Of a stretch of DNA of 61,096 bases, positions 51,119 to 59,259 are shown piece after piece. Within the stretch, counting starts at the first letter, position 1. Each line of letters opens with the position of its first letter. Location of the stretch: positions 1 through 61,096 of the forward strand of contig JAGBKI010000016.1 in the NCBI GenBank assembly GCA_017933995.1, in the 5' to 3' direction. The notes beneath the pieces are model-generated. The model saw nothing but the letters and a program-made list of their open reading frames with translations. It made no database searches and had not been told where the DNA came from. The stretch is from Bacteroidaceae bacterium. GTDB taxonomy: Bacteria; Bacteroidota; Bacteroidia; Bacteroidales; Bacteroidaceae. The position numbers and the translations under genes were made by a program.

Positions 51119-52012
51119 ATGACCGACACACAGAAGAAGGAAATCCCTAAACTGGATTTCGACCTTATACAGCGGGCAGGCTATATAGACTTCATCGGCA
51201 ACGACTTTGCCATCTTCAAAGACTTGCCGCGCACACAGTTCGCCAAAGACCCCGTGCGGCTGGCGCCGACAGTTTTCTGCCTCGTGCTGCAAGGCACGGC
51301 CAACATCCGCGTCAACATGCGGGACTTCCGTTTCGGCGCGAACGAGTTGGTGACGTTCATCTCGCAGCACATCATAGAGAACCTCTCCGTGTCGGCAGAC
51401 TTTTCGGCACTGTTCATCGTCGTTTCGCCATCGTTCATACGCGACTGCATCCCCCACCAAGAGATGGCAATGCCTATGTCGCTCCGATTGGTGCAAAGCC
51501 CCGCACTTTCCCTGAGCCAAGAGGAGTGCCTGCGCATACAGGAGTATTTCAGCCTGCTGCAAGCGCGCACACATCTCAGCGCGCACCCCTATCAAAAGAA
51601 CATCCTGCGCAGCCTCATCACAACCGTATTCTACGATGTCGTGGGCATACTCCAGCGTATGCCCGAAGCCAAGGCGGAAGAAGCCACGTTGCACAAGCAA
51701 GCCGTTTTCACAGAGTTCCTGCGGCTGGTGGCCGACAACTGCACGCGCGAACGCAGTGTGAAGTTTTATGCCGAGCAAATGTGCTACACACCGAAGTACC
51801 TTTCGAGCATCGTCAAGTCGCTGACCGACCGCACTGCCTTGGAGTGGATTGAGGACTACACCATTATAGAAGCACGCACCCTGCTACGCTCCACCTCGCT
51901 CAGCATACAGGAAATAGCCTATCGGCTGAACTTCCCCTCGCAATCGTTCTTCGGAAAATACTTCAAGCAAAACACTGGAATGTCGCCCGGACAGTACCGC
52001 CGTATGTGCTGA
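51119..52012 (+). CDS. AraC-family transcriptional regulator
   Basis: A 297-residue regulator. The N-terminal about 180 residues are a cupin-type sensor domain (VFCLVLQGTANIRVNMRDFR, then FGANELVTFISQHIIENL). The C-terminal 100 residues hold two helix-turn-helix units: SVKFYAEQMCYTPKYLSSIV and LSIQEIAYRLNFPSQSFFGK, with the closing GMSPGQYRRMC typical of the family. It sits 121 bp upstream of the polyferredoxin operon in the same direction and could control it; that is inference. ATG at 51119 agrees with the domain start. Confidence 0.93.
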   Translation: MTDTQKKEIPKLDFDLIQRAGYIDFIGNDFAIFKDLPRTQFAKDPVRLAPTVFCLVLQGTANIRVNMRDFRFGANELVTFISQHIIENLSVSADFSALFIVVSPSFIRDCIPHQEMAMPMSLRLVQSPALSLSQEECLRIQEYFSLLQARTHLSAHPYQKNILRSLITTVFYDVVGILQRMPEAKAEEATLHKQAVFTEFLRLVADNCTRERSVKFYAEQMCYTPKYLSSIVKSLTDRTALEWIEDYTIIEARTLLRSTSLSIQEIAYRLNFPSQSFFGKYFKQNTGMSPGQYRRMC

Positions 52013-52133
52013 AAGGCGGGGTGCGCCAGACCTACTTTACAACATCCCGACGCCCCAGGCCGCTTTGCTGAATGGCGGGAAACATCGACCCGCCTACACA
52101 TCCTTTTCACACTTTTGAACTAACCTCACACTT

Positions 52134-53735
52134 ATGTCTCCCCACCCCCTCCGCCGCATTCGCACGGTGCTGGCCGTGCTGTCGATCGCGGCACTGACGC
52201 TGCTGTTCCTGGACTATACCGGCACGTTCCACCACTGGTTCGCGTGGCTGGCCAAGGTGCAGGCCGTGCCTGCCGTGCTGGCGCTTAACTTCGTCGTGGT
52301 GGCCGCGCTGGTAGCGGTGACGCTCATTTTCGGGCGCATCTACTGCTCCGTGATTTGCCCGCTGGGCATCCTGCAGGATGTCTTCGCCCGCCTGGGCCAC
52401 CGCAAGAAGAAACTGCCCTACAAGTTCTCGACGGCCCACAGTCGGCTGCGCCTCGCCGTGCTGGGCGTCTTCATCGTGGCGCTCGTGCTGGGCGTGGGGT
52501 CGGTGGCGGCGTTGCTGGAACCCTACGGCGCTTTCGGGCGCATCGCGCAGAACCTGCTACAGCCGCTTTACGAGTGGGGCGGCGCACTGGCGGGCTATGT
52601 GGCCGAGCGCACGGGCAGTTACGCTGTCTACGGCACGGAGGTGTGGGTGCGCAGCCTGCCCACGTTCATCGTCGCCGCCCTGACACTGGTGCTGGTCGGC
52701 ACGCTGGCCTGGCGCGGCGGGCGCACGTACTGCAATGCCGTGTGCCCCGTCGGCACGATGCTGGGCTTCCTGTCGCGCTTCAGCCTGCTGAAGGTGCGCA
52801 TCGTGGAGGGCAAGTGCATCTCGTGCGGCATCTGCGCGCGCCACTGCAAGGCGTCGTGCATCGACTCGAAGCACCACAAGGTGGACTACTCGCGCTGCGT
52901 GGCCTGCGGCAACTGTTTGCAACGGTGCAGCCACGGCGCGCTGAAGTACGGGATGGCACTTAAAGGGGAGCAAAGGGGAGGTAAAGAGGAGTTAGAGGGA
53001 ATTAAAGGGTCGAATGTCGTAGCGAACGAAACTGCGGCGAACGGTAACGGCACCATAACTCCCCCTAACTCCCCTATAACTCCCCTTAACTCCCCCTCGA
53101 AAGGTCGCCGCGCCTTCCTCGCCGCCACGGCCACGGTGACCGCTACGGCGGCTATGGCGCAGACGGGCATGAAGGTGGACGGCGGACTGGCGGCTATTGA
53201 GGACGCCAAAGTGCCGCGCCGCCGCCAGCCGCTGACGCCTCCCGGCTCGCTCTCGGCGCAGAACATGGCGCGCCGCTGCACGGGCTGCCAGCTGTGCGTG
53301 TCGGAGTGCCCCAACAACGTGCTGCGCCCCTCGGGCGGACTGATGACGCTGATGCAGCCCGAGATGGGCTACGAGCGCGGCTGGTGCCGCCCGGAGTGCA
53401 ACCGCTGCTCGAAAGTGTGTCCGGCAGGGGCCATACAGCCCGTGGGCCACGGCGAGAAGGTGTCGATACAGATAGGCCGCGCCGTGTGGGTGCGCCAGAA
53501 CTGCATTGTCACCGCCGGTGGAGCGGACGGCCCCTCCGTGCGCTGCGGCCACTGCGCCGAGGTGTGCCCCAACGGAGCCATCGCCATGGTGGCCGACAAG
53601 GAGAACCCCGACCGCCTCATCCCCACCGTGAACGCCGCCCGCTGCATCGGCTGCGGCGCCTGCGAGCACCTCTGCCCCGCCCGCCCCTTCACCGGCATCT
53701 ACGTCGAGGGGCTGGAGCAGCATAGGGAGGTATAA
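52134..53735 (+). CDS. Polyferredoxin: NapH-like membrane half fused to NapG-like Tat-motif half
   Basis: A 533-residue membrane Fe-S protein. Residues 1-220 have about five membrane segments with CSVICPLG (71-78) and CNAVCPVG (200-207). Two 4Fe-4S motifs follow (CISCGICARHCKASC, CVACGNCLQRC, 228-265). After a linker (277-322), an internal Tat-like motif GRRAFLA (324-330) with a hydrophobic stretch precedes four more Cys clusters (CTGCQLCVSECP, CRPECNRCSKVCP, CGHCAEVCP, CIGCGACEHLCP). It should move electrons from the membrane to the periplasm. This fused form is known in Bacteroides. Unusually, the linker is encoded by an iterated-unit hairpin. Confidence 0.93.
   Translation: MSPHPLRRIRTVLAVLSIAALTLLFLDYTGTFHHWFAWLAKVQAVPAVLALNFVVVAALVAVTLIFGRIYCSVICPLGILQDVFARLGHRKKKLPYKFSTAHSRLRLAVLGVFIVALVLGVGSVAALLEPYGAFGRIAQNLLQPLYEWGGALAGYVAERTGSYAVYGTEVWVRSLPTFIVAALTLVLVGTLAWRGGRTYCNAVCPVGTMLGFLSRFSLLKVRIVEGKCISCGICARHCKASCIDSKHHKVDYSRCVACGNCLQRCSHGALKYGMALKGEQRGGKEELEGIKGSNVVANETAANGNGTITPPNSPITPLNSPSKGRRAFLAATATVTATAAMAQTGMKVDGGLAAIEDAKVPRRRQPLTPPGSLSAQNMARRCTGCQLCVSECPNNVLRPSGGLMTLMQPEMGYERGWCRPECNRCSKVCPAGAIQPVGHGEKVSIQIGRAVWVRQNCIVTAGGADGPSVRCGHCAEVCPNGAIAMVADKENPDRLIPTVNAARCIGCGACEHLCPARPFTGIYVEGLEQHREV
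52962..53103. repeat. In-frame iterated-unit hairpin inside the polyferredoxin gene
   Basis: The left arm (52962-53010) carries TTAAAGGGGAG/AGGAGTTAG units. The right arm (53057-53099) carries CTCCCCCTAA and CTCCCCTTAA units of 9-10 nt. The arms are complementary. The loop (53011-53056) is GC-rich. It encodes residues 277-322 without a stop or frameshift. Confidence 0.88.
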
Positions 53736-53777
53736 GTGAACAGTTAAAAAGTAAAAGGCTTTCAGTTAATTAAGTAT
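53736..53777. repeat. Short iterated AGTTAAAA tract
   Basis: GAACAGTTAAAAAGTAAAAG and the following CAGTTAATTAAGT resemble one arm of the hairpin at 13517. No partner arm is seen. Confidence 0.5.
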
Positions 53778-55226
53778 ATGGACCGCCGCTCATTCCTCAA
53801 GACCCTTGGTGCCGCCACCGCCGCCACGACGGCATTGGCCTCGTGCGGCACCGACAGCCGCACCGCCGCCGTGGCCGACCCGCCGAAAGACAAGATGACC
53901 TACCGCACCAACCCCGCCACGGGCGACCGCGTGAGCCTGCTGGGCTACGGCATGATGCGCCTGCCCGTGGAGGGCGGAGGCAGCGGGCGCGAGAACCCCG
54001 AGGCCGACATCGACCAGGAGATGGTGAACCGCCAGGTGGACTATGCCATCGAGCACGGCGTGAACTACTTCGACACGTCGCCCGCCTACTGCCAGGGGCG
54101 CTCCGAACACGCCACCGGCATAGCCCTCCACCGCCACCCGCGCAGCAAGTACTTCATCGCCACCAAACTCTCAAACTTCAGCGAGGAGACGTGGGGGCGC
54201 AAGGAGTCGCAGGAAATCTTCGAAAACTCCCTGCGCGAACTGCAGGTGGACTACGTGGACTACCTCCTGCTGCACGGCATCGGGATGGGCGGCGAGGACG
54301 GCATGGAAGCCTTCAAGGGCCGCTTCCTCGACAACGGTATGCTCGACTGGCTCGTGGAGCAGAAGCGGAAAGGCCGCCTGCGCAACCTCGGTTTCTCCTA
54401 CCACGGCGACATCCGCGTCTTCGACACCCTCCTGAAGTGGCACGACGAGGGCCGCTACCACTGGGACTTCGTGCAGATAGAACTCAACTACCTCGACTGG
54501 AAGCACGCCAAGGAAATCAACGAGCGAAACACCAACGCCGACTACCTCTACGAGGAACTGGTGAAGCGGCAGATCCCCGCCGTGATTATGGAGCCGCTGC
54601 TGGGCGGACGCCTGGCCAACGTGCCCGACGCCATCGCCGCGCAGATGCAGCAGCGCGACCCCGACAGCAGCGTGGCCTCGTGGGCCTTCCGATACGCCGG
54701 TACGCCCGGGGGCGTACTCACCGTGCTGAGCGGCATGACCTATATGGACCACCTCAAGGAGAACATCGCCACCTACGCCCCCCTGCGCCCCATCAGCGCC
54801 GCCGAGAACGCTTTTCTGGAAAGCATCGCCGAACAACTCGTGGCCCTGCAGACCATCCCCTGCAACGACTGCAAGTACTGTATGCCCTGCCCCTACGGCA
54901 TCGACATCCCCGCCATCTTCGTCCACTACAACAAGTGCATCAAGGAGGGCAACCTGCAACGCTCGCGCCAGAACCCCGACTACTTCCGCGCGCGCCACGC
55001 CTACCTCGTGGGCTACGACCGCAGTGTGCCGCGCCTGCGCCAGGCCGACCGCTGCATAGCCTGCGGCGTGTGCGAGCCCCACTGCCCGCAGCGCATCCGC
55101 ATCCCCAAGGAGCTGGGCAAAATCGCACAGTTCGTGGAAGCCCTCAAGCAGCACACCGACCTCGACGACCTGGTGAAGCACCAGGAGGCGCGCCGCTCGT
55201 TCAACCCCGACATACCCGTGAGATGA
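53778..55226 (+). CDS. Aldo/keto reductase with C-terminal 4Fe-4S motifs and Tat lipoprotein signal
   Basis: A 482-residue redox enzyme. The N-terminus MDRRSFLKTLG is a Tat motif (RRxFLK), followed by a hydrophobic stretch and lipobox LASC (Cys23), so it is probably a Tat-exported lipoprotein. The aldo/keto reductase barrel has the D-Y-K-H tetrad: Asp99 and Tyr104 in NYFDTSPAY, Lys130, and His166 in LLLHGIG. The C-terminal about 120 residues hold CNDCKYCMPCPYGIDIP and CIACGVCEPHCPQRI, two Fe-S motifs. It follows the polyferredoxin and could receive electrons from it. The tatA and tatC genes lie 3 kb downstream. Confidence 0.93.
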   Translation: MDRRSFLKTLGAATAATTALASCGTDSRTAAVADPPKDKMTYRTNPATGDRVSLLGYGMMRLPVEGGGSGRENPEADIDQEMVNRQVDYAIEHGVNYFDTSPAYCQGRSEHATGIALHRHPRSKYFIATKLSNFSEETWGRKESQEIFENSLRELQVDYVDYLLLHGIGMGGEDGMEAFKGRFLDNGMLDWLVEQKRKGRLRNLGFSYHGDIRVFDTLLKWHDEGRYHWDFVQIELNYLDWKHAKEINERNTNADYLYEELVKRQIPAVIMEPLLGGRLANVPDAIAAQMQQRDPDSSVASWAFRYAGTPGGVLTVLSGMTYMDHLKENIATYAPLRPISAAENAFLESIAEQLVALQTIPCNDCKYCMPCPYGIDIPAIFVHYNKCIKEGNLQRSRQNPDYFRARHAYLVGYDRSVPRLRQADRCIACGVCEPHCPQRIRIPKELGKIAQFVEALKQHTDLDDLVKHQEARRSFNPDIPVR

Positions 55227-55630
55227 CCGACGCGCTTCTTGAAGAACTTGGGAAGGGGGGCGCCTCGCTCCTCGTCGCCAAGGACAGACAGGTGGCGGCC
55301 TACCACGGGCGCGGCGTCAGCGACCTCTACCGCCTCCTGACCACGCAGCCCGAGCGGCTCCTTGGTGCCGACGTGGCCGACAAGGCCGTGGGCGCGGCGG
55401 CGGCAGCACTGATGATACTCGGTGGGGTGCGCAGCGTGCAGACCTTCCTCGCCAGCGAACCCGCCCTGCGCTTGTTTTCCGACGCCGCCCTGCCCGTGCA
55501 TTACGTCCGCCGCGAGCCAGTCATCCTCAACCGGCGCGGCGACGGCCCCTGCCCCCTCGAAGCACGCTGCAAAGACCTCCACACACCGGCGGAGTGCCTG
55601 GAGGAAATCAGCGCGTTTTTGAGTTCTTAG
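55223..55630 (+). CDS. DUF1893-family protein
   Basis: A 135-residue cytosolic protein with no signal peptide. The family motif region is GRGVSDLYRLLTTQPERLLG, then ADKAVGAAAAALMILGG, and the end carries NRRGDGPCPLEARC. The family is often found next to the Fe-S aldo/keto reductase. Its function is unknown. ATG at 55223 overlaps the previous stop by 4 nt (ATGA), so translation is coupled. The upstream frame overlapping the reductase is rejected. Confidence 0.9.
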   Translation: MTDALLEELGKGGASLLVAKDRQVAAYHGRGVSDLYRLLTTQPERLLGADVADKAVGAAAAALMILGGVRSVQTFLASEPALRLFSDAALPVHYVRREPVILNRRGDGPCPLEARCKDLHTPAECLEEISAFLSS

Positions 55631-55729
55631 GTTTTTGCATTTTTAGGTTCTTGCGTTTTCGCGACGACCTAAAAACCCAAAAACTCCAAAAACCAAAATC
55701 CCAAAACCTAAAAACCTAAAAACCCTAAA
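55627..55729. repeat. Iterated-unit hairpin, AGGTTTTT class (third copy)
   Basis: The left arm (55627-55655) carries TTAGGTTTTTGC/ATTTTTAGGTTC units. The right arm (55667-55727) carries ACCTAAAAACC units. The loop, GTTTTCGCGACG, is related to the loops at 1937 and 4863. It ends 2 bp before the next ATG. Confidence 0.88.
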
Positions 55730-55731
55730 GA

Positions 55732-56235
55732 ATGCAAAGCCTCTCCCCCACCCTCGCCTGGCACGACGCGCGCACCTATATTTACGCCCTTGCCTTCACC
55801 CTGGCCGGCATCGCGCTGCCCGCCCTCTGCCACCTCATCCCCCACGGCGGACTGTCGCTGCTGCCCATCTACTTCTTCACGCTCATCGCCGCCTACCGCT
55901 TCGGCTGGCGCACCGGCCTGCTTACGGCCTTGCTAACGCCATTGGCCAACCACCTGCTGACCGCCATGCCGCCCGCCGCCATGCTGCCCGCCATCCTCAC
56001 CAAGTCGCTGCTGCTCGCGGCCTTCGCCGCCCTCGTCGCCGCGCGGAGCAGGCGACCGCTGTGGCTGGGCCTCGTGGTCGTCGTGGCCGCCTACCAACTG
56101 GCCGGTTCGCTGCTCGAATGGGCCTACACCGGCTCGCTCGCCGCCGCTCTGCAGGACGTGCGCCTCGGCCTGCCCGGCATTCTCCTCCAAATAGGCGGCG
56201 GATGGCTTGTATTGCGGAAGTGGGGCGCAATGTAA
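55732..56235 (+). CDS. ECF transporter S component
   Basis: A 167-residue integral membrane protein with five or six hydrophobic segments (YIYALAFTLAGIALPALCHL, LSLLPIYFFTLIAAYRFGWR, LLAAFAALVAARS, GLVVVVAAYQLAGSLLEWAY, GILLQIGGGWLVLRKW). Size and topology fit the substrate-binding S subunit of energy-coupling factor vitamin transporters. The ATPases and T component are not in this window. In Bacteroidetes this family lies next to the reductase/DUF1893 genes. The substrate cannot be told. Confidence 0.82.
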   Translation: MQSLSPTLAWHDARTYIYALAFTLAGIALPALCHLIPHGGLSLLPIYFFTLIAAYRFGWRTGLLTALLTPLANHLLTAMPPAAMLPAILTKSLLLAAFAALVAARSRRPLWLGLVVVVAAYQLAGSLLEWAYTGSLAAALQDVRLGLPGILLQIGGGWLVLRKWGAM

Positions 56236-56263
56236 CCATAATAAGACACTTGCTAACAGCACT

Positions 56264-58042
56264 ATGAAACATTCTTTTATCGTCACACTGTGCTTGTTGC
56301 TGTTCCTCCCATTCGGGCTGTTGGCGCAGGAAGTGGAAATGCGCATCGAGCAACGCACACCGCTCCACAACGAATACCCCTACGCGCAAGGTACAGGCTA
56401 TCTGGAGCAAAACGAAGTGGTTGTCGTGTATTCTTTTGACAAGAGCAACCTGATAGCCTACGTCTTCAACGACCGCCACTGTGGCTACATCGAGGTGTCA
56501 AAAGCCAGTGCGAAGTTCCTTAAAAGCAACAACGTCCCCTATCTCCAGAAAAAGCCCAACGCGTTCCGTGCCAAGGAGAGCGAGGTCAAGGCGCGCATCG
56601 ACCGCTTCTATTATGTGCAGGACTCCATAGCGCGGCGTGAAGCCTTTGTACGCGACTCCATCGCGCGGCGCGAGGCTTTCTTACGCGACTCGCTGCAACA
56701 CGAAGAAGCACGGCGTGCAGAAGCGAAACGGCGGCAAGACTCCACCCTCCGCGTCGCGCAATATGAAGCCGCCTACTCACAGTGGCTCGAAGACTCTGCG
56801 CAGGCCGTCACGAGGGATTCCCTTCGCTATAAGTACGAGGTGGACACGCTGGGATGGCCTTTGCTGTTTCCGATAACCATCAACGGCAGCATCACAGGCT
56901 ACGCCTCCCCAAACAGCCTCTATCCCAGCGAAACGCTCTACGACCTGGACTGTTCGCTCTACGCCATCGGCCACGAGGGCGACTGCTGGGTATGCGCCTA
57001 TCTCGGCAAGACGGTCTACGTCAAACGGCGAGACGTCACAATGCTAAATACCCCCACCACATATTTCAAGCAATCCAGCACGCGCTATAAGAACTTCGTG
57101 CCGATTGTTTCCGCCTACCAATCTCACCAGGAATTGCTTGCCCTTTTGAAACAAGCCACAGACTTCTACGAACGTGCGAAGCAGCAAGGGGCGGCGGTAG
57201 ACTGGACTTGCTATGACGAGAGCGAGTACACCGACGGCACCAGTTTCAAATTCGAGTTCACCAATCTCGCCAAAAAGCGCGTCAAATACGTGAACATCGC
57301 TTTCCGTGGCTACAACGCCGTGGACGATCCCGTAGGCGGTGTCATCAGCAAGCAATGTGTCGGCCCCATTGAGCCGGACGAAAGCGCCACCTACCGTTTT
57401 GAATACGCTTGGTTCACCGACGTGGTGGAATACGCCAAGATCACAAGCCTCCGTGTGCAGTATATGGACGGCTCTGTCAAGACTTTTAACGCCGACAAAC
57501 TCAAACTGCCCACCGACGTGTGGCTCTACGACCACTATTCCTTGGACAAGTTCGGCGGCATAATGGACTACATCGAAAACCATTCCTACGAAGTGACGAC
57601 CGAACGCCCCGCATGGCTTGACCGCAAGGCGGAAGTCGTGGCGGGCAGCCTCGCCATCCCGACGGAACAGGCCACAAGCGCGCCCACTCCCAGCAGCGAC
57701 CCCACGGACAGCCGCTCGAACGAAGCCGCTGCTACCGACGTGGCCGTTCCAGCACAATTCCCTGGTGGCGAAGCGGCTCTCGGCAACTATCTGGCTAAGA
57801 ACCTCAAATACCCGCAGACAGCTTTGGAACAAAGGCTCCAGGGCACCGCCATCCTGCGATTCGTCGTGGAGAAGGACGGCAGCGTGGGCGACGTCAGCGT
57901 GGTGAGAAGCCTGTCGAAGGAATGCGACGCCGAGGCTATCCGTGTGCTGAAAAGCCTCCCCCGTTTCGCGCCCGCCAAGAACACAAAGGGCGAAGCCGTG
58001 CGCCAAAAGCTCACCGTACCCATCCGCTTCACGCTGCAATAA
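56264..58042 (+). CDS. Exported protein with C-terminal TonB domain
   Basis: A 592-residue protein with a cleavable-looking signal peptide ([14 protein letters not shown], about residue 21) in place of the membrane anchor usual for TonB. Residues 22-110 form a beta-rich SH3-like part. Residues 115-185 are a charged helix with the nine-residue unit DSIARREAF repeated (DSIARREAF, then [17 protein letters not shown]). The middle (190-460) is another globular region. The C-terminal 95 residues are a TonB_C domain ([20 protein letters not shown], then [20 protein letters not shown]). It may act in outer-membrane energy coupling or as a binding protein for another TonB. ATG at 56264 gives the signal peptide. 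Confidence 0.88.
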   Translation: MKHSFIVTLCLLLFLPFGLLAQEVEMRIEQRTPLHNEYPYAQGTGYLEQNEVVVVYSFDKSNLIAYVFNDRHCGYIEVSKASAKFLKSNNVPYLQKKPNAFRAKESEVKARIDRFYYVQDSIARREAFVRDSIARREAFLRDSLQHEEARRAEAKRRQDSTLRVAQYEAAYSQWLEDSAQAVTRDSLRYKYEVDTLGWPLLFPITINGSITGYASPNSLYPSETLYDLDCSLYAIGHEGDCWVCAYLGKTVYVKRRDVTMLNTPTTYFKQSSTRYKNFVPIVSAYQSHQELLALLKQATDFYERAKQQGAAVDWTCYDESEYTDGTSFKFEFTNLAKKRVKYVNIAFRGYNAVDDPVGGVISKQCVGPIEPDESATYRFEYAWFTDVVEYAKITSLRVQYMDGSVKTFNADKLKLPTDVWLYDHYSLDKFGGIMDYIENHSYEVTTERPAWLDRKAEVVAGSLAIPTEQATSAPTPSSDPTDSRSNEAAATDVAVPAQFPGGEAALGNYLAKNLKYPQTALEQRLQGTAILRFVVEKDGSVGDVSVVRSLSKECDAEAIRVLKSLPRFAPAKNTKGEAVRQKLTVPIRFTLQ

Positions 58043-58086
58043 AAAACGCTCCCCCAGTCCCTAACAATCTTAACCCCCGAACACCT

Positions 58087-58314
58087 ATGACCCCACTGTT
58101 TCTCGGCTCGCTCGGCGCGGGCGAAATCCTGCTGATAGCCCTCATCGTGCTGCTGCTCTTCGGCGGCAAGAAGATTCCCGAACTGATGCGCGGCCTCGGG
58201 CGCGGCGTCCGCTCCTTCAAGGAGGGGATGAACGAAATCCAGTCCGCCACGGATGACAAGCCCGGCTCCGACAACGACCTCGACAACAAGGTCTTCGACT
58301 CCGAGCGCAAGTAG
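58087..58314 (+). CDS. tatA: Twin-arginine translocase subunit TatA/E
   Basis: A 75-residue membrane protein. A short periplasmic N-terminus, one membrane helix ([20 protein letters not shown], residues 9-27), the [16 protein letters not shown] hinge/amphipathic helix and an acidic tail ([13 protein letters not shown]). It forms the pore that exports folded Tat substrates. It sits 4 bp before tatC. The preceding TonB_C gene ends 44 bp upstream. Two likely Tat substrates lie in the same window. Confidence 0.95.
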   Translation: MTPLFLGSLGAGEILLIALIVLLLFGGKKIPELMRGLGRGVRSFKEGMNEIQSATDDKPGSDNDLDNKVFDSERK

Positions 58315-58318
58315 GCCG

Positions 58319-59083
58319 ATGGCAGCCGAAGCCGCAATGTCCTTTTGGGAACACCTCGACGTGTTGCGCGGGGTGCTGTGGCGCTGCGTGCTGATTGTCA
58401 CGGTATGTGCCGTAGCGGCTTTCGTTGCGGGCGACGCGCTGTTCGCCGCAGTGCTTGCCCCAAGCCACGATTCCTTTGCCGTCTACCGCCTTTTTGAAAC
58501 GATGGGTTTTCCTGCGAGCGGCTTCCACGTGGATCTTATCAACACTGGGCTCGCCCGCCAGTTTATGCTCCACGTGCAAGTGGCGGGCTACGCCGGGTTG
58601 CTCTGCGCCTCGCCCTACATCCTTTACGCGCTGTTCCGCTTCGCCTCGCCCGGCCTGTACCGACACGAACGGCGCGCGGCACTCTGGGCCTGCGGTGGCG
58701 GGTATGCCATGTTCCTCTTGGGCGCGTCGGTGGCCTATTTCCTTATTTTTCCATTGACGTTCCGCTTTCTCGGCACGTACCAAGTGAGCACCGAAATCCC
58801 CAACTACATCACGCTCGACTCTTACCTCGACACGCTCACGACGTTGTGTCTGCTCATGGGGCTGATGTTCGAACTTCCCGTGGTCTGCGCCCTGTTGGGA
58901 AGGCTGGGACTGCTCACCGCCGCCACGATGCGCCGCTACCGTCGCCACGCCGTCGTCATCGTACTCGTCGCCGCCGCCATCATCACGCCCACCGGCGACC
59001 CGTTCACGCTTCTTGTCACTTCGCTCCCCGTGCTGGTGCTCTACGAAGCGAGCGTATGGGTCGTGGGAAGCGGAAAGAATTAA
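58319..59083 (+). CDS. tatC: Twin-arginine translocase subunit TatC
   Basis: A 254-residue inner-membrane protein with six membrane segments that recognises the RR motif. The signature MSFWEHLDVLRGVLWR (residues 7-22) is the classical TatC start. FELPVVCALLGRLGLLT and IITPTGDPFTLLVTSLPVLVLYE are the late conserved blocks. Start at 58319; Met7 at 58337 is an alternative. It is tightly linked to tatA. The gene converges with a minus-strand gene across a 21 bp repeat array. Confidence 0.96.
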   Translation: MAAEAAMSFWEHLDVLRGVLWRCVLIVTVCAVAAFVAGDALFAAVLAPSHDSFAVYRLFETMGFPASGFHVDLINTGLARQFMLHVQVAGYAGLLCASPYILYALFRFASPGLYRHERRAALWACGGGYAMFLLGASVAYFLIFPLTFRFLGTYQVSTEIPNYITLDSYLDTLTTLCLLMGLMFELPVVCALLGRLGLLTAATMRRYRRHAVVIVLVAAAIITPTGDPFTLLVTSLPVLVLYEASVWVVGSGKN

Positions 59084-59126
59084 GCCTTCTACGGACTTTT
59101 TCAGTCGTGCCAGTGCATGCACGGAC

Positions 59127-59210
59127 AATTCCAAGGCTTGGGAACGTAATTCCAAGGCTTGGGAACGTAATTTCAAGGCTTGGGAATGCAATTCCAAGCC
59201 TCGGAAATTT
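59127..59210. repeat. Four-unit 21 bp array, CCAAGGCTTGG class
   Basis: AATTCC starts at 59127, 59148, 59169 (as AATTTC) and 59190, exactly 21 bp apart. Each unit has the self-complementary core CCAAGGCTTGG (the last is CCAAGCCTCGG) followed by GAACGT or GAATGC. It lies between convergent genes. Confidence 0.93.
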
Positions 59211-59259
59211 CTGGTACTGGGGAGAAAGGGGGATTTTTGTGCGGTAAAAGGGCGGCGTT

